DNA from: Euzebya tangerina
GTDB lineage: Bacteria; Actinomycetota; Nitriliruptoria; Euzebyales; Euzebyaceae
Direction of reading: 5' to 3'
DNA: 64,000 bases
NCBI RefSeq assembly: GCF_003074135.1
Contig: NZ_PPDK01000001.1
Span: 2,790,001-2,854,000 of the forward strand
Of the stretch, positions 25,336 to 34,749 are shown piece after piece. How positions within the stretch are numbered: the first letter of the stretch is position 1; every line of letters begins with the position of its first letter. Made by a program: the position numbers and the translations under genes. The notes beneath the pieces are model-generated. The model was given only the letters and a program-made list of their open reading frames with translations. It did not search any database and was not told where the DNA came from.

Positions 25336-26772
25336 ATGACCGAGTTCGAGTACGCACCTGCCCCCCAAGCCGCCGACGTCGTCGAGATCAAGTCGAGCTA
25401 CGGCCCCTTCATCGATGGTGAGTTCGTGGAGGCGAGCGGTGGGGCACGCAAGACCATCAACCCGGCGACCGAGGAGGTCCTGGCCGAGGTGGGGGACGCC
25501 TCCGAGGAGGACGTCGCCGCCGCCGTCGCCGCCGCACGTCGGGCCCAGACCGAGGTCTGGGGGCCCATGTCCGGTGCCGAACGGGCCAGGTACCTGTACC
25601 GGATCGCCCGACTGATCGCCGAGCGCAGCCGCGAACTCGCGGTCCTCGAGACCATGGACAACGGCAAGCCGATCCGTGAGTCGCGAGACGCCGACCTGCC
25701 GCTGGTCAGCGCTCACTTCTTCTACTACGCGGGCTGGGCTGACAAGCTCGAGCACGCCGGGTTCGGACCTGCCCCGCAGCCGCAGGGCGTTGCCGCGCAG
25801 ATCATCCCGTGGAACTTCCCGCTGCTGATGGCGGCGTGGAAGCTGGCACCCGCACTGGCGACCGGCAACACGGTGGTGCTCAAGCCCGCGGAGACCACAC
25901 CTCTGTCAGCACTGCACCTGGGTGAGATCCTCCAGCAGGCCGACCTGCCGCCAGGGGTGGTCAACATCGTGACGGGTGCCGGCGAGGTGGGTCAGTCGCT
26001 CGTGGGCTCGGCGGTCGACAAGGTGGCATTCACCGGCTCGACCGCAGTCGGCAAAGCCCTCCAACGTGAGGTGGCGGGCACGGGCAAGTCCCTGACGCTC
26101 GAGTTGGGTGGCAAGGCTGCCAACATCGTCTTCGACGACGCGCCGCTGGACCAGGCCGTCGAGGGGATCGTCAACGGGATCTTCTTCAATCAGGGCCATG
26201 TCTGCTGCGCCGGCAGTCGTCTGCTCGTGCAGGAGTCGGTGGCCGAGGAGCTCCTGGACGCCCTCAAGTCCCGGATGCGCACCATGCGGCTGGGGGACCC
26301 GCTGGACAAGAACACCGACATCGGCGCGATCAACTCGGCCGAGCAGTTGGCCAGGATCACCGAGCTCGCGGCCAGCGGGGACGCCGAGGGCGCGGACCGC
26401 TGGTCGCCGCCCTGTGAGCTGCCGAGCCACGGCTTCTGGTTCCCGCCGACGCTCTTCGCCGAGGCCAGCCAGGCGATGCGGATCAGCCGGGAGGAGATCT
26501 TCGGCCCGGTTCTGTCGGTGCTGACGTTCCGGACGCCCGATGAGGCAGTGGCGAAGGCCAACAACACCCCGTACGGCCTGTCGGCCGGCGTCTGGACCGA
26601 GAAGGGGAGTCGGATCCTCGACATGGCCGGTCGTGTCCGGGCTGGCGTGGTCTGGGCCAACACGTTCAATCGGTTCGACCCGACCAGCCCCTTCGGTGGG
26701 TACAAGGAGTCCGGCTTCGGTCGCGAGGGTGGGCGGCAGGGCCTGCTGCCGTACCTGAAGGGAACGATCTGA
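25336..26772 (+). CDS. Aldehyde dehydrogenase family protein
   Basis: 478 aa from ATG at 25336. NAD(P)+-dependent aldehyde oxidation. Visible motifs: IIPWNFPLLMAAWKLAPALA in the cofactor domain, FTGSTAVGK at the Rossmann turn, the catalytic Glu in LELGGK and the catalytic Cys in NQGHVCCAGSR, with EEIFGPVLSV near the end. Full length. Beside deoC it probably removes the acetaldehyde from deoxyribose breakdown (context inference). Its stop and the next start share one base. Confidence 0.9.
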   Translation: MTEFEYAPAPQAADVVEIKSSYGPFIDGEFVEASGGARKTINPATEEVLAEVGDASEEDVAAAVAAARRAQTEVWGPMSGAERARYLYRIARLIAERSRELAVLETMDNGKPIRESRDADLPLVSAHFFYYAGWADKLEHAGFGPAPQPQGVAAQIIPWNFPLLMAAWKLAPALATGNTVVLKPAETTPLSALHLGEILQQADLPPGVVNIVTGAGEVGQSLVGSAVDKVAFTGSTAVGKALQREVAGTGKSLTLELGGKAANIVFDDAPLDQAVEGIVNGIFFNQGHVCCAGSRLLVQESVAEELLDALKSRMRTMRLGDPLDKNTDIGAINSAEQLARITELAASGDAEGADRWSPPCELPSHGFWFPPTLFAEASQAMRISREEIFGPVLSVLTFRTPDEAVAKANNTPYGLSAGVWTEKGSRILDMAGRVRAGVVWANTFNRFDPTSPFGGYKESGFGREGGRQGLLPYLKGTI

Positions 26773-27629
26773 TGGCGCGAGTCCCCGTGATGAAGACCCA
26801 CAAGCTCTACCTCGGCGGCGCCTTCCCGCGCTCGGAGTCGGGACGGACCTACGAGGTGACCGACCACGCAGGCACCTTCCTGGCCAACGTGGCCCAGGCC
26901 AGCCGCAAGGACGCTCGCGACGCCGCGGTCGCCGCCCGCAAGGCGGCAGGGCCGTGGGCCGCACGAACGGCGTACAACCGGGGACAGATCCTGTACCGGG
27001 TCGCCGAGATGATGGAGGGACGGCGTGACCAGTTGGCCGCCGACGTGCGCTCAGCCGAAGGGGGCACCGCGGCCGCTGCGCACGCGCAGGTGGACGCCGC
27101 GATCGACCGGACCATCTGGTACGCCGGCTGGACCGACAAGCTGACCCAGGTGCTCGGCAACGCCAACCCTGTGGCCGGCCCGTACTTCAACCTGTCCACC
27201 CCGGAGCCGACTGGCATCGTCGCGGCCGCAGCGCCACAGGACTCGAGCCTCCTGGGCCTGATCAGCGTCACCGCCCCGGTCCTGGCGGCGGGCTCGGTGG
27301 CCGTGGTGGTCGCCAGCCAGGCGCGCCCGACCCCGGCCATCACGATGGCCGAGATCCTGCACACCAGCGACGTCCCCGGCGGCGTGGTCAATCTGCTCAC
27401 CGGTCACACGGCGGAGTTGATGCCGGTCCTCGCCGCGCACATGGACATCAACGCCGTCGACCTCGCCGGCGTCGCCCCGGATGCTCGCGCCGATCTCGAG
27501 ATCCTTGCAGCCGGATCCACCAAGCGGGTCGTGGGGAGGGAGGACGTGCCGTGGGGTGAGCCACAGACGACCGTGCGCCTCCGCGCAGCCACGGAGATCA
27601 AGACCGTGTGGCACCCGATGGGCACCTAG
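26772..27629 (+). CDS. Aldehyde-dehydrogenase-like protein lacking the catalytic half
   Basis: 285 aa from ATG at 26772, about 200 residues shorter than a complete enzyme. The N-terminal substrate/cofactor region is recognisable (KLYLGGAFPRSESGRTYEV; GPYFNLSTPEPTGIVAAAAP; GGVVNLLTGH). The NPW motif is replaced by AAPQD, and the segment with catalytic Glu and Cys is missing. The frame ends naturally with no sign of a nearby frameshift in the remaining DNA. Coupled to a full ALDH, it may be a structural subunit. Whether it binds cofactor is unknown. Confidence 0.8.
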   Translation: MARVPVMKTHKLYLGGAFPRSESGRTYEVTDHAGTFLANVAQASRKDARDAAVAARKAAGPWAARTAYNRGQILYRVAEMMEGRRDQLAADVRSAEGGTAAAAHAQVDAAIDRTIWYAGWTDKLTQVLGNANPVAGPYFNLSTPEPTGIVAAAAPQDSSLLGLISVTAPVLAAGSVAVVVASQARPTPAITMAEILHTSDVPGGVVNLLTGHTAELMPVLAAHMDINAVDLAGVAPDARADLEILAAGSTKRVVGREDVPWGEPQTTVRLRAATEIKTVWHPMGT

Positions 27630-27633
27630 CGAC

Positions 27634-27649
27634 CTGGTCAGAGGACCAG
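27634..27649 (+). terminator. Weak hairpin after the ALDH pair
   Basis: 6-bp stem CTGGTC/GACCAG with an AGAG loop, 5 bases after the stop codon, without a T-run. Confidence 0.3.
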
Positions 27650-27865
27650 AGGGCTTACGTCGCCGCAACGCGGTCGAAACGTGCATCCCTGATGCTGTCA
27701 GCCAGACAGAGACCACAACTACTCCGGTAGTGGACAGGCGATTGGACTGGCCGTAGGCTCCGGCTCATCGGTCCAGGGCGCAACAGTCGACGCACTCCGT
27801 CGCACCCCGCGCCGTCAAGCGCAAAACCTGCGCGGGACCACAACCGTGAACGTGAAGGGAAACAA

Positions 27866-29020
27866 GTGCGCAACAAGACCTTGATTGCTCTGCTGCTGCT
27901 CCTCGCGCTCGTCGCCGCCGCCTGTACATCAGGCGACGACGAGGGCTCGGACGACGCCAGCGAGGAGGAAACTAGCGAAGCCGACGGGGAGGGCGACGAG
28001 GACACCTCGTCCGACGACGAGGCCGCGGCAACCGACGACACCGAGGACGATGTCGCAGCTGCCACCGGCGAGGAGGGCTCGACGCTGGCAGCCACCATCG
28101 ACGCTGGCGTGCTGGAGTGCGGTGTCAATGGTCAGCTGGCCGGCTTCTCGCTGAACGAGGGCGGCGAGTACACCGGACTGGACGTCGACTACTGCCGTGC
28201 GATCGCGGCCGCGATCCTGGACGACCCGGACGCCGTCAACTACACCGACTTGACCGCGGAGACCCGCTTCACCGCGCTGCAGTCCGGTGAGGTCGACGTC
28301 CTCTCGCGAAACGGAACCTGGACCGCGTCCCGTGACGGTGAGCTCGGTCTGCAGTGGACCGCGACCACCTACTTCGACGGTCAGGGCATGCTCGTCAACG
28401 CCGACGACCCGGCTGAGTCGGTCGCCGACATGGACGGCTACCTGATCTGCGTCCAGACCGGTACCACCACCGAGCTGAACCTGGAGACCTACTTCGACAA
28501 CCTCGGCATCTCCTACGAGCCGGTGAACGTGGCTGACGAGGCAGCGGTCACGGAGAACTTCACGAATGCCGCATGCGACGCCTACACCACCGACCGCTCG
28601 GGCCTTGCGTCCTTCGCGGCCACCTACACCGGTGGTGAGACCCGCATCCTCGAGGACGTGATGTCCAAGGAGCCGCTCGGTCCCGCCGTCCGCCAGGGCG
28701 ACGACCAGTGGTTCGACATCGTCCAGTGGGTCGTCTTCGCCACCTTCCAGGCGGAGGAGTACGGCATCGACAGCACCAACGTCGATGGCTTCGACTCCGG
28801 CGACAACGCCGACATCGCACGTTTCCTGGGGCAGGAGGAGGGCCAGACACTTGGCACCGCACTCGGCTTCCCCGACGAGGAGTGGGCAGCTCGGGTCATC
28901 GCCGCCGTTGGCAACTACCAGGAGATCTTCGATCGCAACATCGAGCCGATCGGCCTGGACGAGGGCGTCAACCAGCTGTGGACAGAGGGTGGGTTGCACT
29001 ACCCGCCGCCCTACCGATAG
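27866..29020 (+). CDS. aapJ: General L-amino acid ABC transporter, substrate-binding lipoprotein
   Basis: 384 aa from GTG at 27866, with a GAAGGGA ribosome site. The signal peptide ends in lipobox AAC (about residue 20). A strongly acidic Asp/Glu/Ser linker of about 50 residues then holds the binding domain off the membrane. The domain matches AapJ: VLECGVNGQLAGFS, GLDVDYCRAIAAAI, TRFTALQSGEVDVLSRN and the C-terminal ETLLWTEGGLHYPPPYR-like end. The 235-base gap upstream contains a possible -10 (TAGGCT, 27754-27759) and no gene. A strong terminator separates it from the permease genes, which would give excess binding protein. Confidence 0.9.
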   Translation: MRNKTLIALLLLLALVAAACTSGDDEGSDDASEEETSEADGEGDEDTSSDDEAAATDDTEDDVAAATGEEGSTLAATIDAGVLECGVNGQLAGFSLNEGGEYTGLDVDYCRAIAAAILDDPDAVNYTDLTAETRFTALQSGEVDVLSRNGTWTASRDGELGLQWTATTYFDGQGMLVNADDPAESVADMDGYLICVQTGTTTELNLETYFDNLGISYEPVNVADEAAVTENFTNAACDAYTTDRSGLASFAATYTGGETRILEDVMSKEPLGPAVRQGDDQWFDIVQWVVFATFQAEEYGIDSTNVDGFDSGDNADIARFLGQEEGQTLGTALGFPDEEWAARVIAAVGNYQEIFDRNIEPIGLDEGVNQLWTEGGLHYPPPYR

Positions 29021-29040
29021 GGCTCAGCTGATGTAACGCT

Positions 29041-29085
29041 GACGGCCGCGGACGGAAGAGATTCCGCCCGCGGCCGTCGCCTTTT
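29041..29085 (+). terminator. Rho-independent terminator between aapJ and aapQ
   Basis: 17-base arms (29041-29057 with 29062-29078, one mismatch), GAGA loop, followed by CTTTTCT. The most convincing intrinsic terminator in the window. Confidence 0.85.
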
Positions 29086-29138
29086 CTGCTCGCGTTTGGC
29101 AGACTCCCCCAATCCCGTAGTCAGCCCCAGGAGGGCAC

Positions 29139-30329
29139 GTGTCGACCACCGCACCAATCCCGGAACTCCGAAGCCAGGAGAATCCGCCCTTCTATCGCGA
29201 CATCCGCGTCATCCGGTGGATCGGCCAGATCGCCGTCGTGGTGGTCGTGGTGCTGGTGGCCCGCTACCTCTACGGCAACATCATCGAGAACCTCGAGAGT
29301 GCTGGGCTGCCAACCGGATTCAGCTTCCTCGATGGCAAGTTCGGCTCGGCCATCCCCGGCTTGGACGATGCCGCCGACGAGTCAGTCCGCGGAGCGTTCT
29401 GGTTGGGGTACCTCAACACGCTCCGCGTCATCGTCGTCGGCATCCCCTTCTGCACCCTCATCGGCGTGTTGATCGGCATCGCCCGGCTCTCTGACAACGC
29501 CGCCGCCCGGACGTTCGGCACGCTGTACGTCGAGACCTTCCGGAACATCCCGGCGCTGGTGTGGATCTTCATCACACACTTCGCGATCACGCTGGTCGGC
29601 TTGCCGGCGATCACCGAAGCGAACACACCCCTGGATGTGTTCGTCGTGTCCAACCGGGGCATCGGCATCCCGTGGCTGAACCCGGACGCCAGCACCTTGA
29701 TGTTCGTCGGCTTCATCGGAATCGGTCTGCTTGCTGCCGTGCTGATCAGCGCCTACCGAGGCCAGGTCAATGCCAAGACCGGTGCGCCGGCTCGCGGGGG
29801 GCTGTACGGGTCCATCGGCTTCATCATCGTCCTGCTCATCGGGAACGTCGTGGCCGGCAACGCGCTGGCTCTCGACCCGGCGTTCGTCGACGGCCGTCAG
29901 ATCGGCGGTGGCCTGGACATCAATCCCGCCTACGCCTCGTTGACCATCGCCCTGACGCTCTACACCGCATCGCACGTGGCTGAGATCGTGCGCGGCGCCA
30001 TCCAGGCCATCCACAAGGGGCAGACGGAGGCGGCGCAGGCGATCGCGCTGACCGGCTTCCAGCGCTACCGCTTCGTGATCCTGCCCCAGGCCTTCCGGAT
30101 CATGATCCCACCACTTGCGAACCAGTACCTCAACATCACCAAGAACTCCTCACTTGCCGTGGCCATCGGCTACATCGAGATCACGGCGATCTTCCAGCGG
30201 GCCACCAACAACGCCGCCCCCGCCATCCAGACCGTCGTGGTCCTGATGGGGCTCTACCTCACCTTCTCACTCTCCATCTCGGCGGTGGCGAACTTCTTCA
30301 ACCGCCGACTGGCCCTGGAGACGCGGTAA
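29139..30329 (+). CDS. aapQ: General L-amino acid ABC transporter permease AapQ
   Basis: 396 aa, GTG start at 29139. HAAT-family permease with about eight membrane helices: one N-terminal, a long periplasmic loop (residues 45-85), and the conserved core around YLNTLRVI. The cytoplasmic EAA loop reads [25 protein letters not shown]. It forms the membrane channel with AapM. Two bases separate it from aapM. Confidence 0.9.
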   Translation: MSTTAPIPELRSQENPPFYRDIRVIRWIGQIAVVVVVVLVARYLYGNIIENLESAGLPTGFSFLDGKFGSAIPGLDDAADESVRGAFWLGYLNTLRVIVVGIPFCTLIGVLIGIARLSDNAAARTFGTLYVETFRNIPALVWIFITHFAITLVGLPAITEANTPLDVFVVSNRGIGIPWLNPDASTLMFVGFIGIGLLAAVLISAYRGQVNAKTGAPARGGLYGSIGFIIVLLIGNVVAGNALALDPAFVDGRQIGGGLDINPAYASLTIALTLYTASHVAEIVRGAIQAIHKGQTEAAQAIALTGFQRYRFVILPQAFRIMIPPLANQYLNITKNSSLAVAIGYIEITAIFQRATNNAAPAIQTVVVLMGLYLTFSLSISAVANFFNRRLALETR

Positions 30330-30331
30330 CC

Positions 30332-31621
30332 ATGTCGACGGTAACCACAGACGCTCCCGGTCCCCAGGACAACCCGCCGGCACCGGAGCCAGATCTTCCT
30401 CCGGGCTTGGAAGAGGGCATCGGCGGCCTGATCCGCAAGAACCTCTTCAAGGACCTCAAGAACTCGATCCTGACGCTGATCTTCGGTGCGATCATCGCCT
30501 ACGCGCTGTACCGCACGGTCAACTTCGTGTTCTTCAACCAGAAGCCCACGCCGGAGGGCGGGACCCGCAACGCCTGGGACATCCTGCGCCAGAACCTCGA
30601 GATCTTCATGGTGGGGACCTCGTTCGACGACACGGGCATCGGGCTTCCCCGTCTGTGGGCGTCCATCTACACGATTGCGTTGATCATGGGGTTCGCGGCG
30701 GGTGGGCGCCCCGACGAGGCCCAGACACCCATCCGGGCCGGGTCGCGCATCGCGATGACCTTCCCCCCGGTGCTGGCCGCCGTCGCCCTGCTGTCCATGA
30801 CGACCACGATCACGCCGACACTGCTGACCCTCGGGATCGCCGTGCCGTACCTGCTGGGCCGTCAGGTCGGGCCTCTCCTGCCGATGGCCGTCCAGCGACG
30901 GCGTGGGCTGATCATGTTCGTGTTGGCCCTGGTCGCCTTCTGGCTCGAGTCGGGTTTCCGATCTTCCAACATCGACCAGTTCGGTGGGCTGCTGCTCACG
31001 CTCAACGTGGCATTCATCTCGATCGTGGCCTGCTTCCCGATCGGCGTGGTCCTGGCGCTGACCCGGCGCTCGTCCTTCCCGCTGCTGCGCCCGCTCGCGG
31101 TCCTCTACATCGAACTCATCCGCGGTGTCCCGCTGATCACGCTGCTCTTCATGGGTCAATTCGCGCTGCGGTTCTTCTTCCCGCCGGACTTCGAGCCGCC
31201 GGGAGAGGTGTTCCGGGCGATCATCATGTTCACGCTGTTCAGTGCCGCCTACGTCGCCGAGATCGTGCGAGGCGGCCTGCAGTCGGTCCCCGACGGGCAG
31301 ACCGAGGCCGGCCAGGCAGTCGGCCTGTCACCCATCACGATCAGCCGCAAGATCGTGCTGCCACAGGCGCTGCGCAACTCGATCCCGGCCCTGGTCGGTC
31401 AGTTCATCGCCCTCCTGAAGGACACGACGCTGCTGATCATCATCGGTCTGTTCGAGTTGCTCGGTGTCTCCGATCCGATCCTCGGATCGCTCGAGTTCGC
31501 CAATCAGGGTTACGCGGCAGAGGTGTACGCCTTCGTCGCATTCATCTTCTGGGTCATGTGCTTCTCCATGTCCCGTGCCTCACAACGCCTCGAAACCAAG
31601 CTGGGAGTCGGAACCCGATGA
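30332..31621 (+). CDS. aapM: General L-amino acid ABC transporter permease AapM
   Basis: 429 aa from ATG at 30332. A hydrophilic 35-residue N-terminus, then about ten membrane helices. The EAA loop [25 protein letters not shown] and [19 protein letters not shown] match AapM. It pairs with AapQ. The stop overlaps the start of the ATPase gene by 4 bases. Confidence 0.9.
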   Translation: MSTVTTDAPGPQDNPPAPEPDLPPGLEEGIGGLIRKNLFKDLKNSILTLIFGAIIAYALYRTVNFVFFNQKPTPEGGTRNAWDILRQNLEIFMVGTSFDDTGIGLPRLWASIYTIALIMGFAAGGRPDEAQTPIRAGSRIAMTFPPVLAAVALLSMTTTITPTLLTLGIAVPYLLGRQVGPLLPMAVQRRRGLIMFVLALVAFWLESGFRSSNIDQFGGLLLTLNVAFISIVACFPIGVVLALTRRSSFPLLRPLAVLYIELIRGVPLITLLFMGQFALRFFFPPDFEPPGEVFRAIIMFTLFSAAYVAEIVRGGLQSVPDGQTEAGQAVGLSPITISRKIVLPQALRNSIPALVGQFIALLKDTTLLIIIGLFELLGVSDPILGSLEFANQGYAAEVYAFVAFIFWVMCFSMSRASQRLETKLGVGTR

Positions 31622-32415
31622 GTGACCAAACAACACCCGATGTCGAAGACCTCCGCAGCGCGGCTCTCAAGCCGGGCGGCAACGGCAACCCGATCATCAC
31701 GATCAGCGACATGGACAAGTTCTACGGGGACTTCCAGGCGCTGAAGAACATCAACCTGGTGGTCGGCGAGCAGGAGGTGGTGGTGGTCATCGGCCCGTCG
31801 GGCTCGGGCAAGTCCACGATGATCCGGTGCGTCAACCACCTCGAGGAGCACACTGAGGGCACGATCGTCGTCGATGGCGTCGAGCTCTCCCAGGACATCC
31901 GCAACATCCAGGAGATCCGCCGCGAGTGCGGCATGGTCTTCCAGTCCTTCAACCTGTTCCCCCACATGACCGTGATGGAGAACATCACCCTGGGGCCACG
32001 CCAGGTCAGGAAGGAGCCGAAGGCGGAGGCCGAGGCCGAGGCGATGCGGCTGCTCGAGCTGGTCAAGATTCCCGAGCAGGCCCAGAAGCAGCCCGGTCAG
32101 CTCTCCGGTGGTCAGCAGCAGCGTGTGGCGATCGCCCGGGCACTGGCGATGAAGCCGAAGGTGATGCTGTTCGACGAGCCGACCTCCGCCCTCGACCCCG
32201 AGATGGTCAAGGAGGTGCTGGACGCGATGCAGGAGCTGGCGAAGTCCGGCATGACCATGATCGTGGTCACCCACGAGATGGGCTTCGCCCGCGCCGTCGC
32301 CGACCGGGTCGTGTTCATGGCTGACGGCGAGATCGTGGAGGTCGGGACGCCGGAGCACTTCTTCGACAACCCGCAGGAGGAGCGGACGAAGCTCTTCCTG
32401 TCTCAGATCCTGTAG
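31618..32415 (+). CDS. aapP: Amino acid ABC transporter ATP-binding protein
   Basis: 265 aa from ATG at 31618. Walker [11 protein letters not shown]-loop [15 protein letters not shown], signature LSGGQQQR, Walker [13 protein letters not shown] and the switch histidine in VTHEMGFA. This is the PAAT-family ATPase. It ends the aap operon and converges with the leftward toxin gene. Confidence 0.93.
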   Translation: MSDQTTPDVEDLRSAALKPGGNGNPIITISDMDKFYGDFQALKNINLVVGEQEVVVVIGPSGSGKSTMIRCVNHLEEHTEGTIVVDGVELSQDIRNIQEIRRECGMVFQSFNLFPHMTVMENITLGPRQVRKEPKAEAEAEAMRLLELVKIPEQAQKQPGQLSGGQQQRVAIARALAMKPKVMLFDEPTSALDPEMVKEVLDAMQELAKSGMTMIVVTHEMGFARAVADRVVFMADGEIVEVGTPEHFFDNPQEERTKLFLSQIL

Positions 32416-32442
32416 CGGGCCTCCGAGGTCGAGTTGTGCTGT

Positions 32443-32817
32443 CTAGCAGGGGAGGACATCGACCGCGTAGCGGGTGAAGACCTCGTCCCGGGTGACGAGC
32501 GTCAGATTCTCGGCCAACGCCTGAGCCGCCAGCATGCGGTCGAACGGGTCGCGGTGGTGCGGCGGGAGGCGACCGGCGTCGCGCGCGTGCTCGAGCGTCA
32601 CGGGAAGCGGCTCGAACCCTTCGACCGCGGACTCCTCGACCAGGTCGACCTGGAGGGAGAGCTTCCCGATGGCGGCCTTGATCTCGGCCTCCCAGATCGA
32701 CACGGCTGAGACGACGACCAGTCCGTCCTCCGCGGCGATCGATCCGATCGCTGCCTCGCTGAGTGGGTCGCCATTCAGCCACCAGAGCAACGCATGGGTG
32801 TCCAGCAGCAGGCTCAT
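32443..32817 (-). CDS. vapC: PIN-domain toxin (VapC-like)
   Basis: 124 aa from ATG at 32817. PIN fold with the four acidic metal ligands visible: D6 (LLLDTH), E43 (SIWEAEIK), D93 (DPFDRML) and D111 (TRDEVF). These proteins are Mg-dependent RNases, usually cutting tRNA or rRNA. The start overlaps the antitoxin stop (ATGA), the standard antitoxin-first arrangement. The RHDxFD-type segment HHRDPFDRML places it with PIN toxins paired with Phd/YefM antitoxins. Confidence 0.9.
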   Translation of the reverse strand: MSLLLDTHALLWWLNGDPLSEAAIGSIAAEDGLVVVSAVSIWEAEIKAAIGKLSLQVDLVEESAVEGFEPLPVTLEHARDAGRLPPHHRDPFDRMLAAQALAENLTLVTRDEVFTRYAVDVLPC

Positions 32818-33089
32818 CCCTGGTCGTCTGCGGCGGGGTCGTCGAAGGCAGAGTCGTTGGAGGCAGAGCCCTGGAAGGCTCGGATCACCTCGGGCGGCGT
32901 CTGGTCGAAGTCGGGTTCGACCGTGATCTTGCCGGCCAGCCGCCCCGGTCGTCGGCCGGGACGGGCGACGTAGGGGACCAGTCGGGCGACGGGCTTCCCG
33001 TTGCGGCCGATGAGCACCTCCTCGCCGTCCTCGACCTTTCGGATCAGGCGGGACAGGGAGGACTTCGCGTCGTGCATGTTGACGATCAT
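32814..33089 (-). CDS. Phd/YefM-family antitoxin
   Basis: 91 aa from ATG at 33089. The N-terminal Phd DNA-binding fold is visible (MHDAKSSLSRLIRKVEDGEEVLIGRNGKPVARLVP). The acidic C-terminal tail with PDFDQTPPEVIRAF would wrap the toxin. The start codon is preceded by TAGACT plus 6 bases, and the whole -10/spacer lies inside a perfect inverted repeat (33090-33105), so the complex very likely represses its own promoter. Confidence 0.88.
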   Translation of the reverse strand: MIVNMHDAKSSLSRLIRKVEDGEEVLIGRNGKPVARLVPYVARPGRRPGRLAGKITVEPDFDQTPPEVIRAFQGSASNDSAFDDPAADDQG

Positions 33090-33105
33090 GGGCTAAGTCT
33101 AGCCC
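33090..33105 (-). promoter_or_regulatory. Operator and leaderless -10 of the toxin-antitoxin operon
   Basis: Perfect inverted repeat GGGCTAAGTCTAGCCC directly abutting the antitoxin ATG. On the minus strand it contains TAGACT (33101-33096) 6 bases before the start. Binding by the Phd-type protein would block RNA polymerase. Confidence 0.65.
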
Positions 33106-33226
33106 GATTTCTGGAGGGAGACGCTGGAGTGATGCCAGACGTGACGGCGCAGAGGCGGGCCTGGCCGGGGTCCGTACTATGCGGGACCAGTCAAGACCGA
33201 CCCGTACTGCCCGGAGTTATCTTCCC

Positions 33227-34660
33227 GTGACCGTAGACCCCCACCATCCCCCCGGCTTCGACGCCGACCTCCCACTCGTCGACCCGTTGGCCGACGACAC
33301 CGTCACCGACCACCACACCTCGATGGAGACCATCGTCGAGCTGTGCAAGCGGCGGGGGATCATCTTCCAGTCCTCCGAGATCTACGGCGGCCTGCGGGGG
33401 GCCTGGGACTTCGGGCCGCTCGGTGTGGCACTGAAGGAGAACGTCCGCGACGCCTGGAAGACCGCCATGTTCCAGCTGCGGGACGACGTCGTGCCCATCG
33501 AGGCCTCCATCCTCATGCACCCCAAGGTCTGGGAGGCCTCCGGCCATGTCGGCGGGTTCACCGACCCGTTGGTGGACTGTCGCAACTGCCAGAGCCGGTA
33601 CCGCGAGGATCAGCTGCCGACCAACAAGTCCGGTGAGATCTACTGCCCGAACTGCGGGCAGGCCGGGACCTTCACCGAAGCGCGCGAATTCAACCTGATG
33701 TTCCGGACCTTCGTGGGTCCGTCGGAGGACACCGCGGCCCAGGTCTGGATGCGCCCGGAGACCGCACAGGGCATGTTCGTCGACTTCGCCCACGTCCAGC
33801 TGACCAGCCGGAAGAAGGTCCCGTTCGGCATCGGCCAGATCGGGCGGTCCTTCCGCAATGAGATCACGCCCCGCAACTTCATCTTCCGCGTCCGCGAGTT
33901 CGAGCAGATGGAGATGGAGTTCTTCTGCAAACCCGGCACCGACGAGGCGTGGCACGACTACTGGATCCGTCAGCGCTACGACTGGTACACCGCTCTCGGG
34001 ATGGACCCGGCCAACCTGCGCATCCGACCACACGCCGAGGACGAGCTGAGCCACTACTCCAAGGGCACCGTCGATCTGGAGTACCGCTTCCCGATGGGTT
34101 GGGGCGAACTCGAGGGCATCGCCAACCGGGGCGACTTCGACCTGACCCAGCACGCCGAGCACTCCGGCAAGGACCTGAGCTACTTCGACCAGGCGGCGGG
34201 GGAGCGGTACATCCCCTACGTCATCGAGCCGGCGGCCGGCGTCGACCGGACGGTCCTGGCGTTCATGGTCGATGCCTACGCCGAGGAGGAGGCTCCTGCA
34301 GCCAAGGGTGGCACGGAGACCCGGACGGTCCTGCGCTTCCACCCCGACCTCGCACCGGTCAAGGTGGCTGTGCTCCCGCTGTCGAAGAAGGACACGCTCA
34401 CCCCCACCGCGCGGCGCGTCAACGACCTCCTCAAGCCGCACTTCCGAGGCGTGGACTACGATGAGTCGGGCCAGATCGGCCGTCGGTATCGGCGGCAGGA
34501 CGAGGTGGGGACGCCGTTCTGCGTGACCGTGGACTTCGAGACGGTGGAGGACGACGACGCCGTCACGGTCCGCGACCGCGACACGATGGACCAGGACCGG
34601 GTCCCGATCGAGAACCTCGTGGCGTACCTCGACGACCGCTTCGCGGCGGCGCGGGCCTGA
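33227..34660 (+). CDS. glyS: Glycyl-tRNA synthetase (class II, dimeric type)
   Basis: 477 aa from GTG at 33227 (a later ATG at 33323 starts the conserved METIVELCKRRG core and is the main alternative). Class II synthetase: motif 1 region YGPLG-like WDFGPLGVALKENV, a zinc site CRNCQSRY...CPNCG, motif 2 GRSFRNEITPRNFIFRVREFEQMEMEFF-type and motif 3 GVDRTVLAFM, with a C-terminal anticodon-binding domain (VAVLPLSKKD). It charges tRNA-Gly. No T-box is visible in the 137-base upstream region. Confidence 0.93.
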   Translation: MTVDPHHPPGFDADLPLVDPLADDTVTDHHTSMETIVELCKRRGIIFQSSEIYGGLRGAWDFGPLGVALKENVRDAWKTAMFQLRDDVVPIEASILMHPKVWEASGHVGGFTDPLVDCRNCQSRYREDQLPTNKSGEIYCPNCGQAGTFTEAREFNLMFRTFVGPSEDTAAQVWMRPETAQGMFVDFAHVQLTSRKKVPFGIGQIGRSFRNEITPRNFIFRVREFEQMEMEFFCKPGTDEAWHDYWIRQRYDWYTALGMDPANLRIRPHAEDELSHYSKGTVDLEYRFPMGWGELEGIANRGDFDLTQHAEHSGKDLSYFDQAAGERYIPYVIEPAAGVDRTVLAFMVDAYAEEEAPAAKGGTETRTVLRFHPDLAPVKVAVLPLSKKDTLTPTARRVNDLLKPHFRGVDYDESGQIGRRYRRQDEVGTPFCVTVDFETVEDDDAVTVRDRDTMDQDRVPIENLVAYLDDRFAAARA

Positions 34661-34735
34661 GGGGCCAATCGACCGGTGTGTCGCGTGTGCGCGTGGGGGC
34701 GCTCGGAGGTGACACACCCTCGAGTGCGACCCTGC

Positions 34736-34741
34736 TAGCGT
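34736..34741 (+). promoter_or_regulatory. Leaderless -10 hexamer for the SDR gene
   Basis: TAGCGT followed by 8 bases and ATG at 34750. Confidence 0.5.
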
Positions 34742-34749
34742 CACGGCTC

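Noticed and set aside
27730-27759. -35/-10 promoter of aapJ (GTGGAC, 18 bases, TAGGCT)
   Set aside because: The -10 is acceptable but the -35 is a poor match; not listed as a separate feature.
33100-33226. Possible T-box leader of glyS
   Set aside because: No specifier loop, T-box sequence or terminator/antiterminator pair; the region is too short.
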